Shown one piece after another: positions 54,862 through 61,999 of a stretch of DNA of 64,000 nucleotides. A model generated the notes under the pieces. It made no database searches. It was not told the DNA's origin and was given only the letters and a program-made list of their open reading frames with translations. The stretch lies in the NCBI RefSeq assembly GCF_900100165.1, contig NZ_FNEO01000009.1:48885-112884 (forward strand). Reading direction: 5' to 3'. Source of the stretch: Flavobacterium glycines (GTDB lineage Bacteria > Bacteroidota > Bacteroidia > Flavobacteriales > Flavobacteriaceae). Every line of letters starts with the position of its first letter. Position 1 is the stretch's first letter. The position numbers and the translations under genes were made by a program.

Positions 54862-54920
54862 AAGGTGTTCGATTGTAATCCCTTCGACTCCACTAAAAAC
54901 CCCTTATAAAATAAGGGGTT
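54862..54920. repeat. Third tmRNA 3'-end-like copy (right boundary of the accessory region)
   Basis: GGTGTTCGATT (from 54864) followed by GTAATCCC and CGACTCCAC (54885-54893) reproduces the T-loop and acceptor end of the tmRNA with a short insertion. A hairpin AACCCCTTAT/ATAAGGGGTT (54898-54907 with 54911-54920) follows where a terminator would be. It is most like the second copy at 46,376. I infer the outer attachment remnant of the tmRNA hotspot. Confidence 0.65.
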
Positions 54921-55126
54921 AAATTCTAATTCACAAAAACACTTAGAAATCTCAGAAAAAGTAGAAGAATGATTTGTGATTCCTAAATTGTACAAAGATT
55001 TGTTAACTTAACAATAGCCATATCATAACGAATACACTCTTTTTGGTGAAGCTTTTGTAATATATGGATTAAGGGCAAACTTTTTAAAATTTAAAAAAGA
55101 AACTCTTTGAAATCGAGTTCAATATT

Positions 55127-56167
55127 TTATTTATAAGCAATAACAGCACTACTAGGTCCTGTAAGAGGTATTATTTCTGTTTTTTTGAAACCAATTGCTT
55201 TTGTCCATTTATCAAAATCTGCAAATGTATAATCGAATCCGGTGCCTGTTTCTATCAACATATTAAGACTCATCATCAAACCAAAAGCATTTTTATTTCT
55301 ATCCTCATCTATAACTCCTTCAATAGCAATAAAAATACCTCCTTCTGGTAATGCATCGTATGCTTTTTGAATCAACATCATTTTAATTTCTTCATCCCAA
55401 TCGTGTAAAATATTACCCATCGTTATAATATCAGCTTGAGGAAAACTATCTTTGAAAAAATCTCCTTCAGCTGTTTTTACACGATCTTGAAGTTGAAATT
55501 GTTGAATGGTTTCATTAGCAATAGGAGCTACAGCAGGCAAATCCCAACTTGTACAACTTATATGTGAATGATGTTTGGCAATCATTAACGACAAAAGTGC
55601 TGCTGAACCACCTATATCAACTAAGCTTTTAGCTTTAGAAAAATCAAATTGCTGTGCCAATGCTATAAAATTCCCCATCTGAATTCCACTCATCGCATGT
55701 ATAAACTCTTTCAGCCGATCTGCATCTTCATATAACTTTTCAAACAGATTTTCTCCTTGTTTGGCTTCATTTTGAGGATGTCCGGTAAGTAATCCCGATT
55801 CTAAATTTCCCCAAAATCCATACAATCGATTATTTAGCATTTCAAGCATTCCCCCAATATAAGTTGGTTTCTTTTTATCTAAAAAAAGGTCTGTATCTGG
55901 TGCATTCGAATAGCTGGCCGTTTCCAAAAAACCATCTCTTTTTAAAAAACCAAAAGTAGTTAAGGCGTCCAAAAAATCAAACACATGCCTGTCAGTACAT
56001 TTAAAACGGAGTTTGGATTTAATTTCATTAGCAGTCATTTGTTTTCGTTCAGCGAGTAAAGTAAACAACTCGAATCTGACAGCACTCAAAAGAATTTTGG
56101 ACGCCCAAAATCCAGTTCCAATTTGCATAATACTTCCCGGAGAAGGTTGACCTGAATGATTTTCCAT
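55127..56167 (-). CDS. SAM-dependent O-methyltransferase (family 2 type)
   Basis: 346 residues. The N-terminal dimerisation/winged-helix half has WASKILLSAVRFELFTLLAE. The C-terminal half is a class I methyltransferase: LVDIGGSAALLSLMIAKHH for SAM binding, CTSWDLPAVAPIANE, and MGNILHDWDEEIKMMLIQKAYDALPEGG. Similar to caffeic acid and hydroxyneurosporene O-methyltransferases; the substrate is unknown. It stands alone, just outside the accessory region. An inverted repeat TAAGTTTA/TAAACTTA (56336-56367) lies upstream. Confidence 0.85.
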   Translation of the reverse strand: MENHSGQPSPGSIMQIGTGFWASKILLSAVRFELFTLLAERKQMTANEIKSKLRFKCTDRHVFDFLDALTTFGFLKRDGFLETASYSNAPDTDLFLDKKKPTYIGGMLEMLNNRLYGFWGNLESGLLTGHPQNEAKQGENLFEKLYEDADRLKEFIHAMSGIQMGNFIALAQQFDFSKAKSLVDIGGSAALLSLMIAKHHSHISCTSWDLPAVAPIANETIQQFQLQDRVKTAEGDFFKDSFPQADIITMGNILHDWDEEIKMMLIQKAYDALPEGGIFIAIEGVIDEDRNKNAFGLMMSLNMLIETGTGFDYTFADFDKWTKAIGFKKTEIIPLTGPSSAVIAYK

Positions 56168-56335
56168 TTGTTTAAAAGATTGAATTTTACCTACGCTTTA
56201 GGGTTTTCGGCTTTCCCAATATTTCCAAAAACGCTACTGAAGCTTAGCTTAAAAAAAGACAACTTTTATATATACTTATAGACAGAGCAGATAATTTTTT
56301 GGAATACACTAATTTACAAACAACTAAGCAAAGTT

Positions 56336-56367
56336 TAAGTTTATTTTTCGGATAAAATTTAAACTTA
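56336..56367. promoter_or_regulatory. Inverted repeat upstream of the methyltransferase gene
   Basis: TAAGTTTA (56336-56343) and TAAACTTA (56360-56367) flank 16 nt. It lies about 170 nt before the methyltransferase start and could be an operator or chance in AT-rich sequence. Confidence 0.3.
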
Positions 56368-56404
56368 AATTAAGTCTGACTTTAAATATTTTACAGACAA
56401 CAAT

Positions 56405-56438
56405 AAAAAACGTCCAGACAACAATCAGGACGTTTTTT
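56405..56438 (-). terminator. Terminator of the cysteine desulfurase gene
   Basis: An 11-bp stem (AAAAAACGTCC at 56405-56415 with 56428-56438) and a 12-nt loop, directly after the minus-strand stop, with T runs on both strands. Confidence 0.8.
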
Positions 56439-56441
56439 ATT

Positions 56442-57566
56442 TTATACTGTTTTTAAGGCTTCAATCAGGCCATCAATATCTTCTTTGGTATTATAATGAC
56501 TCATGGAAATACGCAGGCTGGGCTTTCTTATCAAATCATCCGAAAGGATTTCGGCCAGCACATGCGAAGGTCTAAAACTACCACTCTGGCAAGCACTACC
56601 ACGGGAAACCGCAATGCCACGCATATCTAAATGAAATAAAATCATGGCTGTTTTCTCTTCCGAAAAAGGCAACAACACATTCAAAATAGTATAAAAAGAA
56701 TCCTTTGTTCCGTTAAAAGCAACACCCGGAAAAGCATTTTCCAATTGTTCAATCAGGTATTTTTTTAACGAAAAAATTTGTTCTGTTTCCTCATCTAAAT
56801 GTGAATAAGAAAGTTCCAAAGCCTTTGCCATTCCAGCAATTTGGTGTACTGCCTCGGTTCCGGCTCGAAGGCCTTTTTCCTGTTCGCCTCCGTAAAACAA
56901 AGGTTGCAAACCTGAATTTCTTCGAACAAAAGCAAAACCTACGCCTTTAGGTCCATGAAATTTATGCGCACTGGCCAAAACAAAATCTACGGGAATCTTT
57001 TGTAAATCCAATGGCATTTTTCCCATCGATTGCACTGTGTCCGAATGAAACAAAGCCTTATATTGCTTGCAAATTAAACCTACACGTTCCAAATCTAAAA
57101 CAGTTCCTATTTCGTTATTAACATGCATCAAACTCACTAAAGTTTTGCCTTCCTTAGACAATAAATCAGCTAAATGTGTCAAATCGATACTTCCATCTGG
57201 TAACACATTCACATAATCTACCCCAATACCAAATTCTTTTTGCAAGGCTGTTAAAGCCAACAAAACCGCATGATGTTCTACTTTGCTACTTATAATTCTT
57301 TTTACTCCTAAATCCTTTACTGCCGAGCGTAAAATCCAATTATTTGCCTCCGTCCCTCCTGAAGTAAAAACAATTTCCTGAGCATTAACATTCAACTGCT
57401 TAGCAATCGATTTTCTGGAAAGTTCAAGTATATTCTTTGCATTTCGACCAAAACTATGTGTAGATGATGGATTTCCATAATCTTCCGTCATTACTTTAGT
57501 CATTACTTGAATAACTTCAGGTCTGATAGCAGTTGTCGAGGCGTTGTCGAGGTATATTTTTTTCAT
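56442..57566 (-). CDS. Cysteine desulfurase (NifS/IscS family)
   Basis: 374 residues from the ATG at 57566 (MKKIYLDNASTTAIRPEV); an upstream in-frame start adds eight unlikely residues and overlaps the -7 element. The PLP lysine is in VLASAHKFHGPKGVGF, and the catalytic cysteine lies in the short loop SRGSACQSGSF. HVNNEIGTVLDLE and RAGTEAVHQIAGMAKAL are further family blocks. It supplies sulfur for iron-sulfur clusters or thiolation. No isc or suf genes are adjacent. Confidence 0.9.
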   Translation of the reverse strand: MKKIYLDNASTTAIRPEVIQVMTKVMTEDYGNPSSTHSFGRNAKNILELSRKSIAKQLNVNAQEIVFTSGGTEANNWILRSAVKDLGVKRIISSKVEHHAVLLALTALQKEFGIGVDYVNVLPDGSIDLTHLADLLSKEGKTLVSLMHVNNEIGTVLDLERVGLICKQYKALFHSDTVQSMGKMPLDLQKIPVDFVLASAHKFHGPKGVGFAFVRRNSGLQPLFYGGEQEKGLRAGTEAVHQIAGMAKALELSYSHLDEETEQIFSLKKYLIEQLENAFPGVAFNGTKDSFYTILNVLLPFSEEKTAMILFHLDMRGIAVSRGSACQSGSFRPSHVLAEILSDDLIRKPSLRISMSHYNTKEDIDGLIEALKTV

Positions 57567-57571
57567 CCCTG

Positions 57572-57579
57572 CAAAGTTA
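57572..57579 (-). promoter_or_regulatory. -7 element of the cysteine desulfurase gene
   Basis: On the minus strand a perfect TAACTTTG ends 5 nt before the chosen ATG, with TTG 15 nt further upstream. It implies a very short or absent leader and supports the shorter start. Confidence 0.45.
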
Positions 57580-57626
57580 TAAAATATCAATTATCAAAAG
57601 CCGATTCGCATTTGTCATTTTTTGCC

Positions 57627-57634
57627 TATTTTTG
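57627..57634 (+). promoter_or_regulatory. -7 element of the two-repeat lipoprotein gene
   Basis: A perfect TATTTTTG lies 14 nt before the ATG at 57649, which fixes that start rather than the frame-extending one at 57622. Confidence 0.5.
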
Positions 57635-57648
57635 TCAAAATTTTTACA

Positions 57649-58617
57649 ATGAAAAAAGCCCTAAGCCTTTTGGTTTTATTAGCATTTATTAATGCTTGTG
57701 ACGATGGAAACTTAACTCAGGAAGATATTAGCTTCGAAGATGTAACAACTACGCAAAGTTGTAGCACCAACAATCTTATCTATAAACTAAAAGATCAGGA
57801 AGCGCTGATTATGGAAATTGATAAAACTATTTTCCCTACAGAACTTACTGCTGAAAATGATACAATTAATTTAGATATAAATACTTCAACGAACAGAGTG
57901 GTATATCGTTTTTATAACGGAACCGTATCCACCGATAATATCTGTGAAACTATAGCTCCGGCAACTCCTGTAATTACAGAACAATGGAATGCTACCAGTG
58001 GTATCATTCAAATTGTAACTTCTGCAAAAAAAGAGACAAACACAACGACTAATGCAACAAAAATAACCGGATACAATCATAATATTGTATTGAAAAATGT
58101 AACCTTTGCTAAGCCAAACGGAACTCAGGTTTATGAAACTTTTAAATTTGGGGATTACTCTTCTTCTGCAACTACACTGCCTTTTAACTTTGATCAAACA
58201 CTTGAAAAATGTACTTCGTCCAATGATGTTTACAATTTTAACACCAGTGAAGCTTTAATTTTGAAAATTGATCCCAACCTAATTCTAAATGAAGTTACCC
58301 CTCTAAATACTCCGCGAACAGGATTAATAGGAACCAGCACAAACATATTAATCTATCGTTTGTTTTCTAACTTATTGACATCCGATTATTTTTGTCAAAG
58401 TACAACTCCTACTACCCCTACGTTGAGTGAGCAATGGAGCGGTATTGCAGGAGTAAGTGGAACAAGCGGAATTATAGAAGTAACGACCACTACTAATGGT
58501 CCTAACACTTACAAACATACTATTGTCCTGAAAAATGTTTCTTTACAAAAAGGTCTTGCCAACTTTAATCTCGGAACCAGTTATACTTTAGGAGAATTGT
58601 TTACAACATCAAATTAA
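57649..58617 (+). CDS. Lipoprotein made of two tandem repeats, unknown function
   Basis: 322 residues from ATG 57649. The lipoprotein signal MKKALSLLVLLAFINAC gives Cys17. The rest is two copies of a roughly 150-residue beta-rich unit: CSTNNLIYKLKDQEALIMEID, VVYRFYNGTVSTDNICETIAP and HNIVLKNVTF in the first; CTSSNDVYNFNTSEALILKID, LIYRLFSNLLTSDYFCQSTTP and HTIVLKNVSL in the second. Each unit has two conserved cysteines. I do not recognise the family. It has its own promoter and terminator. Confidence 0.75.
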   Translation: MKKALSLLVLLAFINACDDGNLTQEDISFEDVTTTQSCSTNNLIYKLKDQEALIMEIDKTIFPTELTAENDTINLDINTSTNRVVYRFYNGTVSTDNICETIAPATPVITEQWNATSGIIQIVTSAKKETNTTTNATKITGYNHNIVLKNVTFAKPNGTQVYETFKFGDYSSSATTLPFNFDQTLEKCTSSNDVYNFNTSEALILKIDPNLILNEVTPLNTPRTGLIGTSTNILIYRLFSNLLTSDYFCQSTTPTTPTLSEQWSGIAGVSGTSGIIEVTTTTNGPNTYKHTIVLKNVSLQKGLANFNLGTSYTLGELFTTSN

Positions 58618-58634
58618 AATCTATAATTATTTAT

Positions 58635-58678
58635 AAAAAAGAAAGCTCGTTTGTACATTCAAACGAGCTTTCTTTTTT
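58635..58678 (+). terminator. Strong bidirectional terminator
   Basis: A 19-bp perfect stem (58635-58653 with 58660-58678), a 6-nt loop and T runs. It serves the lipoprotein gene and the converging Smr-domain gene. Confidence 0.88.
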
Positions 58679-58699
58679 TATCTGAAATTGTAATTCGAT

Positions 58700-59251
58700 T
58701 TATTTTTTACTCTGACGAATATAAACTTCCGTCGCACCTTGTCCGTATTTTTGATAATTGGCTTCTTGAAAATCAATATTATCATAACGGCCTAACAGGA
58801 AATCGAGTTCTGCTTTCAACACACCTTCCCCAACACCGTGAATAAAAACAATTTTTGGAATACGATTTTTAATAGCAAATTCAATATGCCGTTGGGCAGT
58901 TTCAGCCTGTAAAGTCAGAATATCATAATTAGACATTCCGTGTTTGTTTTTAACCAGTTTCTCTATATGCAAATCAAATTCAGGAACCGGAACATTTCCT
59001 TTTTCCCTTTTTTCTTTAACAAAACTTCTGGGTTTCGGGATTGCTTTTTCTTTTTTAATTTCTTCGGTATTAATTCTTTTTACAGTATCCATTAAATTAT
59101 CATCGCCTCCGGTTTTAACCAGCTCGTTTACCGAAAATTGCATCACAAAACCTTCATCGGTTTCAATGGTAACTTCCTCACCTTTAACAGACAAAACTAC
59201 TCCGTTGATAGCCTCATCCAATACCGCAACTTTATCTCCTTTAGTCAACAT
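58700..59251 (-). CDS. Smr-domain protein
   Basis: 183 residues from the ATG at 59251 (MLTKGDKVAVLDEAINGVVL); a longer start at 59290 would overlap the upstream gene by 50 nt. The N-terminal 55 residues form an SH3-like barrel, followed by a charged linker. The C-terminal Smr domain has FDLHIEKL and the FIHGVGEGVLK loop, as in MutS2 tails. Smr domains bind or nick nucleic acid. Overlaps the small membrane protein gene by 11 nt. Confidence 0.85.
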   Translation of the reverse strand: MLTKGDKVAVLDEAINGVVLSVKGEEVTIETDEGFVMQFSVNELVKTGGDDNLMDTVKRINTEEIKKEKAIPKPRSFVKEKREKGNVPVPEFDLHIEKLVKNKHGMSNYDILTLQAETAQRHIEFAIKNRIPKIVFIHGVGEGVLKAELDFLLGRYDNIDFQEANYQKYGQGATEVYIRQSKK

Positions 59252-59423
59252 CTTCTTCTTTTTCTGGATTTTTACTAGGCGTTTTTGCACTTAAACGCAT
59301 CATTCCAAACATAAAAACAGCCATTGCAATTACAGTTACATAAACATTTTTATCTGCCGCAGTTTGTTCATAAAAAGCAACAACAATAGCAATAAACATG
59401 AGAGGAAAAACTAATTTTTTCAT
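59241..59423 (-). CDS. Small two-helix membrane protein
   Basis: 60 residues: MKKLVFPLMFIAIVVAFYEQ, a short loop, VTVIAMAVFMFGMMRLSA, then a charged tail ending EKEEDVD. Two membrane helices, unknown function. It is cotranscribed with the Smr-domain gene, which it overlaps by 11 nt; that coupling supports it being real. Confidence 0.65.
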   Translation of the reverse strand: MKKLVFPLMFIAIVVAFYEQTAADKNVYVTVIAMAVFMFGMMRLSAKTPSKNPEKEEDVD

Positions 59424-59566
59424 TTTTAATAGTATCAGCTTTCAAAAGTAATAAATTTAAAATTGTGGTCTAAATAAAGAATAATTCAAATTCAGAAAAT
59501 CCATTTTAAAACTGTTCGAATTCATTTTGTAAAAAACAACACTATCCTGTGAATGCATCCCGGTTC

Positions 59567-59600
59567 TTGCCTTTTTATTCAAAATAGTTCAATATATTTG
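59567..59600 (+). promoter_or_regulatory. Promoter of cysE-cysM
   Basis: TTG (59567-59569), a 23-nt spacer and a perfect TATATTTG (59593-59600). The cysE start is 63 nt downstream of the -7 element. Confidence 0.55.
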
Positions 59601-59663
59601 TTTTTAAATTAAATAATAAAATTCAAGTAGAATTCGCTCTACCAACAACACAATCCAAAAGTC

Positions 59664-60455
59664 ATGACAAAGGATTTAATTATAAAAAACATAGAGGAGC
59701 TAAAAAGCCACACTTCAATCAATTATGGTATCAAAACTAAAGTAGAAGCATTTACTGAAAAAATATTTTACACCTTATTTGATGCTAATGCGCCATTGGA
59801 CGAAAGTATTGACGAATTGGAAAAACAATTCAAAGAGATTGCTGCTCTGGCTTGCAAAAAACCAAATGCTTTATGTGAAGCTGGCTGGGAACATTTTGTG
59901 GCAAAACTACCTACGGTACTTAAAAAACTAAATCAGGATGCCGAATACATTTTAGAAAATGACCCGGCTTCTAATAGTATCGAAGAGGTCTATTTAGCTT
60001 ATCCCGGCTTTTACGCGATTGCTATTTATCGTATTAGTCACGAATTATATACCCAGGATTTATTGCTTTTCTCTCGTTTAATGAGCGAATATGCACACCG
60101 TATCACCGGAACTGATATTCATGCTGGTGCTCAAATTGATTCTCCATTTTTCATTGATCACGCAACCGGTATTGTGATAGGTGAAACGGCAGTAATTGAG
60201 AAACACGTTAAAATTTATCAGGGAGTTACACTTGGTGCTTTAAGTGTGAGTAAAGAAATGAAAAACGCCAAAAGGCATCCAACTGTTGAGAAAAATGTTT
60301 GTATTTATGCCAATGCAACTATCCTTGGAGGCGAAACCGTTATAGGCAAAGACAGCATTGTAGGAGGAAATGCCTGGGTAACCAAGTCGGTTCCTGCAAA
60401 ATCAATTGTCATGAACACCACAACGACTGAAATAAAAGTAAAAGAAATTAAATAA
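59664..60455 (+). CDS. cysE: Serine O-acetyltransferase
   Basis: 263 residues. An N-terminal helical domain is followed by a left-handed parallel beta helix of hexapeptide repeats: DIHAGAQIDSPFFIDHATGI, VIGETAVIEKHVKIYQGVTL and VCIYANATILGGETVIGKDS. Catalytic Asp and His are in SPFFIDHATG. It makes O-acetylserine from serine and acetyl-CoA. cysM follows after 2 nt, so this is the complete two-step cysteine pathway from serine and sulfide. Confidence 0.93.
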   Translation: MTKDLIIKNIEELKSHTSINYGIKTKVEAFTEKIFYTLFDANAPLDESIDELEKQFKEIAALACKKPNALCEAGWEHFVAKLPTVLKKLNQDAEYILENDPASNSIEEVYLAYPGFYAIAIYRISHELYTQDLLLFSRLMSEYAHRITGTDIHAGAQIDSPFFIDHATGIVIGETAVIEKHVKIYQGVTLGALSVSKEMKNAKRHPTVEKNVCIYANATILGGETVIGKDSIVGGNAWVTKSVPAKSIVMNTTTTEIKVKEIK

Positions 60456-60457
60456 AT

Positions 60458-61345
60458 ATGAAACCTCAAAAATTAGTTGACTTAATAGGAAATACTCCGC
60501 TTGTAGAAACAGTCAATTTAGTAAAAAATAAAAACGTAAAACTACTTTTAAAACTAGAAGGAAATAATCCCGGTGGTAGTGTTAAAGACCGTGCTGCTTA
60601 TTATATGATCAAAGGCGCATTAGACCGCGGAGACATTAAAAAAGGAGACAAATTAATCGAAGCTACCAGTGGAAACACCGGAATTGCATTAGCGATGATT
60701 GCGCAATTACTGGGAATCGAAATCGAATTAATTCTTCCAGAAGATTCTACTAAAGAGCGTACACAAACCATGCGTGCTTATGGAGCAACTGTGATTCTTA
60801 CTCCTGCCAGTGAAGGAATCATAGGTTCCAGAGATTATGCCGATAAAAAGGTTGCCGAAGGCGGTTATATTATGCTAAATCAATTTGCGAATAATGACAA
60901 CTGGAAAGCGCATTATAATACTACAGGTCCTGAAATCTGGAAAGATACCGAAGGTACAGTAACGCATTTTGTTTCAGCTATGGGAACTACCGGAACCATC
61001 ATTGGAACTTCGACTTATTTAAAAGAACAAAATTCAAACGTTCAAATTATAGGTGCACAACCTTCAGAAGGCTCTCAAATTCCGGGAATCAGAAAATGGC
61101 CGGAAGAATATTTGCCTAAAATTTTCAATCCTTCAAAAGTAGACAGAACCGTTGACGTAAGTGAAAAAGAAGCCCGTGAAATGACAAAGCGTCTGGCTTT
61201 AGAAGAAGGGATTTTTGCAGGAATGAGCAGCGGTGGTGCTGTAGCCGTAGCTGTAAAAATTGCCGAAGAACTTGAATCTGGTGTGATTGTAGCTATTATT
61301 TGCGACCGCGGAGATCGTTACCTGTCTTCTGATTTATTTGATTAA
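60458..61345 (+). CDS. cysM: Cysteine synthase B
   Basis: 295 residues. The PLP lysine is in GNNPGGSVKDRAAYYMI and the substrate loop is EATSGNTGIALAMIAQ. VSAMGTTGTIIGTSTYLKE holds the phosphate of PLP. It replaces the acetyl group of O-acetylserine with sulfide or thiosulfate. The GNNPGGSVKDR form and 295-residue length fit CysM rather than CysK. Second gene of the cysE-cysM operon. Confidence 0.93.
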   Translation: MKPQKLVDLIGNTPLVETVNLVKNKNVKLLLKLEGNNPGGSVKDRAAYYMIKGALDRGDIKKGDKLIEATSGNTGIALAMIAQLLGIEIELILPEDSTKERTQTMRAYGATVILTPASEGIIGSRDYADKKVAEGGYIMLNQFANNDNWKAHYNTTGPEIWKDTEGTVTHFVSAMGTTGTIIGTSTYLKEQNSNVQIIGAQPSEGSQIPGIRKWPEEYLPKIFNPSKVDRTVDVSEKEAREMTKRLALEEGIFAGMSSGGAVAVAVKIAEELESGVIVAIICDRGDRYLSSDLFD

Positions 61346-61362
61346 ATTTAATTTATACTTAT

Positions 61363-61408
61363 AAAAAAGGCTCATCTCGTTTGAATTCTAACGAGACGAG
61401 CCTTTTTT
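61363..61408 (+). terminator. Terminator of cysE-cysM
   Basis: A 19-nt stem with one mismatch (61363-61381 with 61390-61408), an 8-nt loop and T runs on both strands. It also serves the converging OsmC gene. Confidence 0.85.
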
Positions 61409-61425
61409 GATTTAGAAAACATTTT

Positions 61426-61836
61426 TTAAACCAAAGTAGCCGATGTTGTAATTGTAGTGTTAAACAACTTCGAAATTGGGCAATTTTGTTCTGCTTTCGT
61501 TACCAATTCCTGAAATGCTGCATCCGAAATCCCTTCTATTTTAGCATTTACTGTAAAGTTAGATTCTTTAATTGTCCCTTCCAATAAATTAATCACACAT
61601 TTGGTTTCGATACTTTCAATTTCAAATCCGGCTTCGGTAATATAAGCCGATAATTGCATTGTAAAACAGCCCGAATGTGCCGCAGCAACTAATTCTTCAG
61701 GATTTGTACCTACTCCTTCCTCAAAACGGGAATGAAAGGAATATTGAGTATTTTCTAATGTTTTACTTTGAGTTGTCAAAACTCCTTTTCCTTCTTTTAG
61801 AGAACCTTTCCAGATTGCTGTCGCGTTTCTTTTCAT
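61426..61836 (-). CDS. OsmC-family peroxidase
   Basis: 136 residues. The two peroxidatic/resolving cysteines are in AAHSGCFTMQLSAYI and EQNCPISKLF, and RFEEGVGTNPEELVAAAHSGC is the family block. Reduces organic hydroperoxides in the cytoplasm. A single gene with shared terminator. Confidence 0.92.
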   Translation of the reverse strand: MKRNATAIWKGSLKEGKGVLTTQSKTLENTQYSFHSRFEEGVGTNPEELVAAAHSGCFTMQLSAYITEAGFEIESIETKCVINLLEGTIKESNFTVNAKIEGISDAAFQELVTKAEQNCPISKLFNTTITTSATLV

Positions 61837-61946
61837 ACCTTGATATTTAAAGTTATTGTTTTTTACTCTTTCATTTTTTTTAACCCACTCTAATTTAATG
61901 TTTTTCTGCCATAAATCATTTCCGTAAATACATATTCAATTAAAAA

Positions 61947-61982
61947 TTAAAAGCCAACCCAAATGAATGAGTTGGCTTTTAA
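61947..61982 (-). terminator. Terminator of the type IX-secreted protein gene
   Basis: A 12-bp stem (61947-61958 with 61971-61982) and a 12-nt loop, 17 nt after the minus-strand stop, with T runs. Confidence 0.75.
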
Positions 61983-61999
61983 TAATATAATTTAAATTA

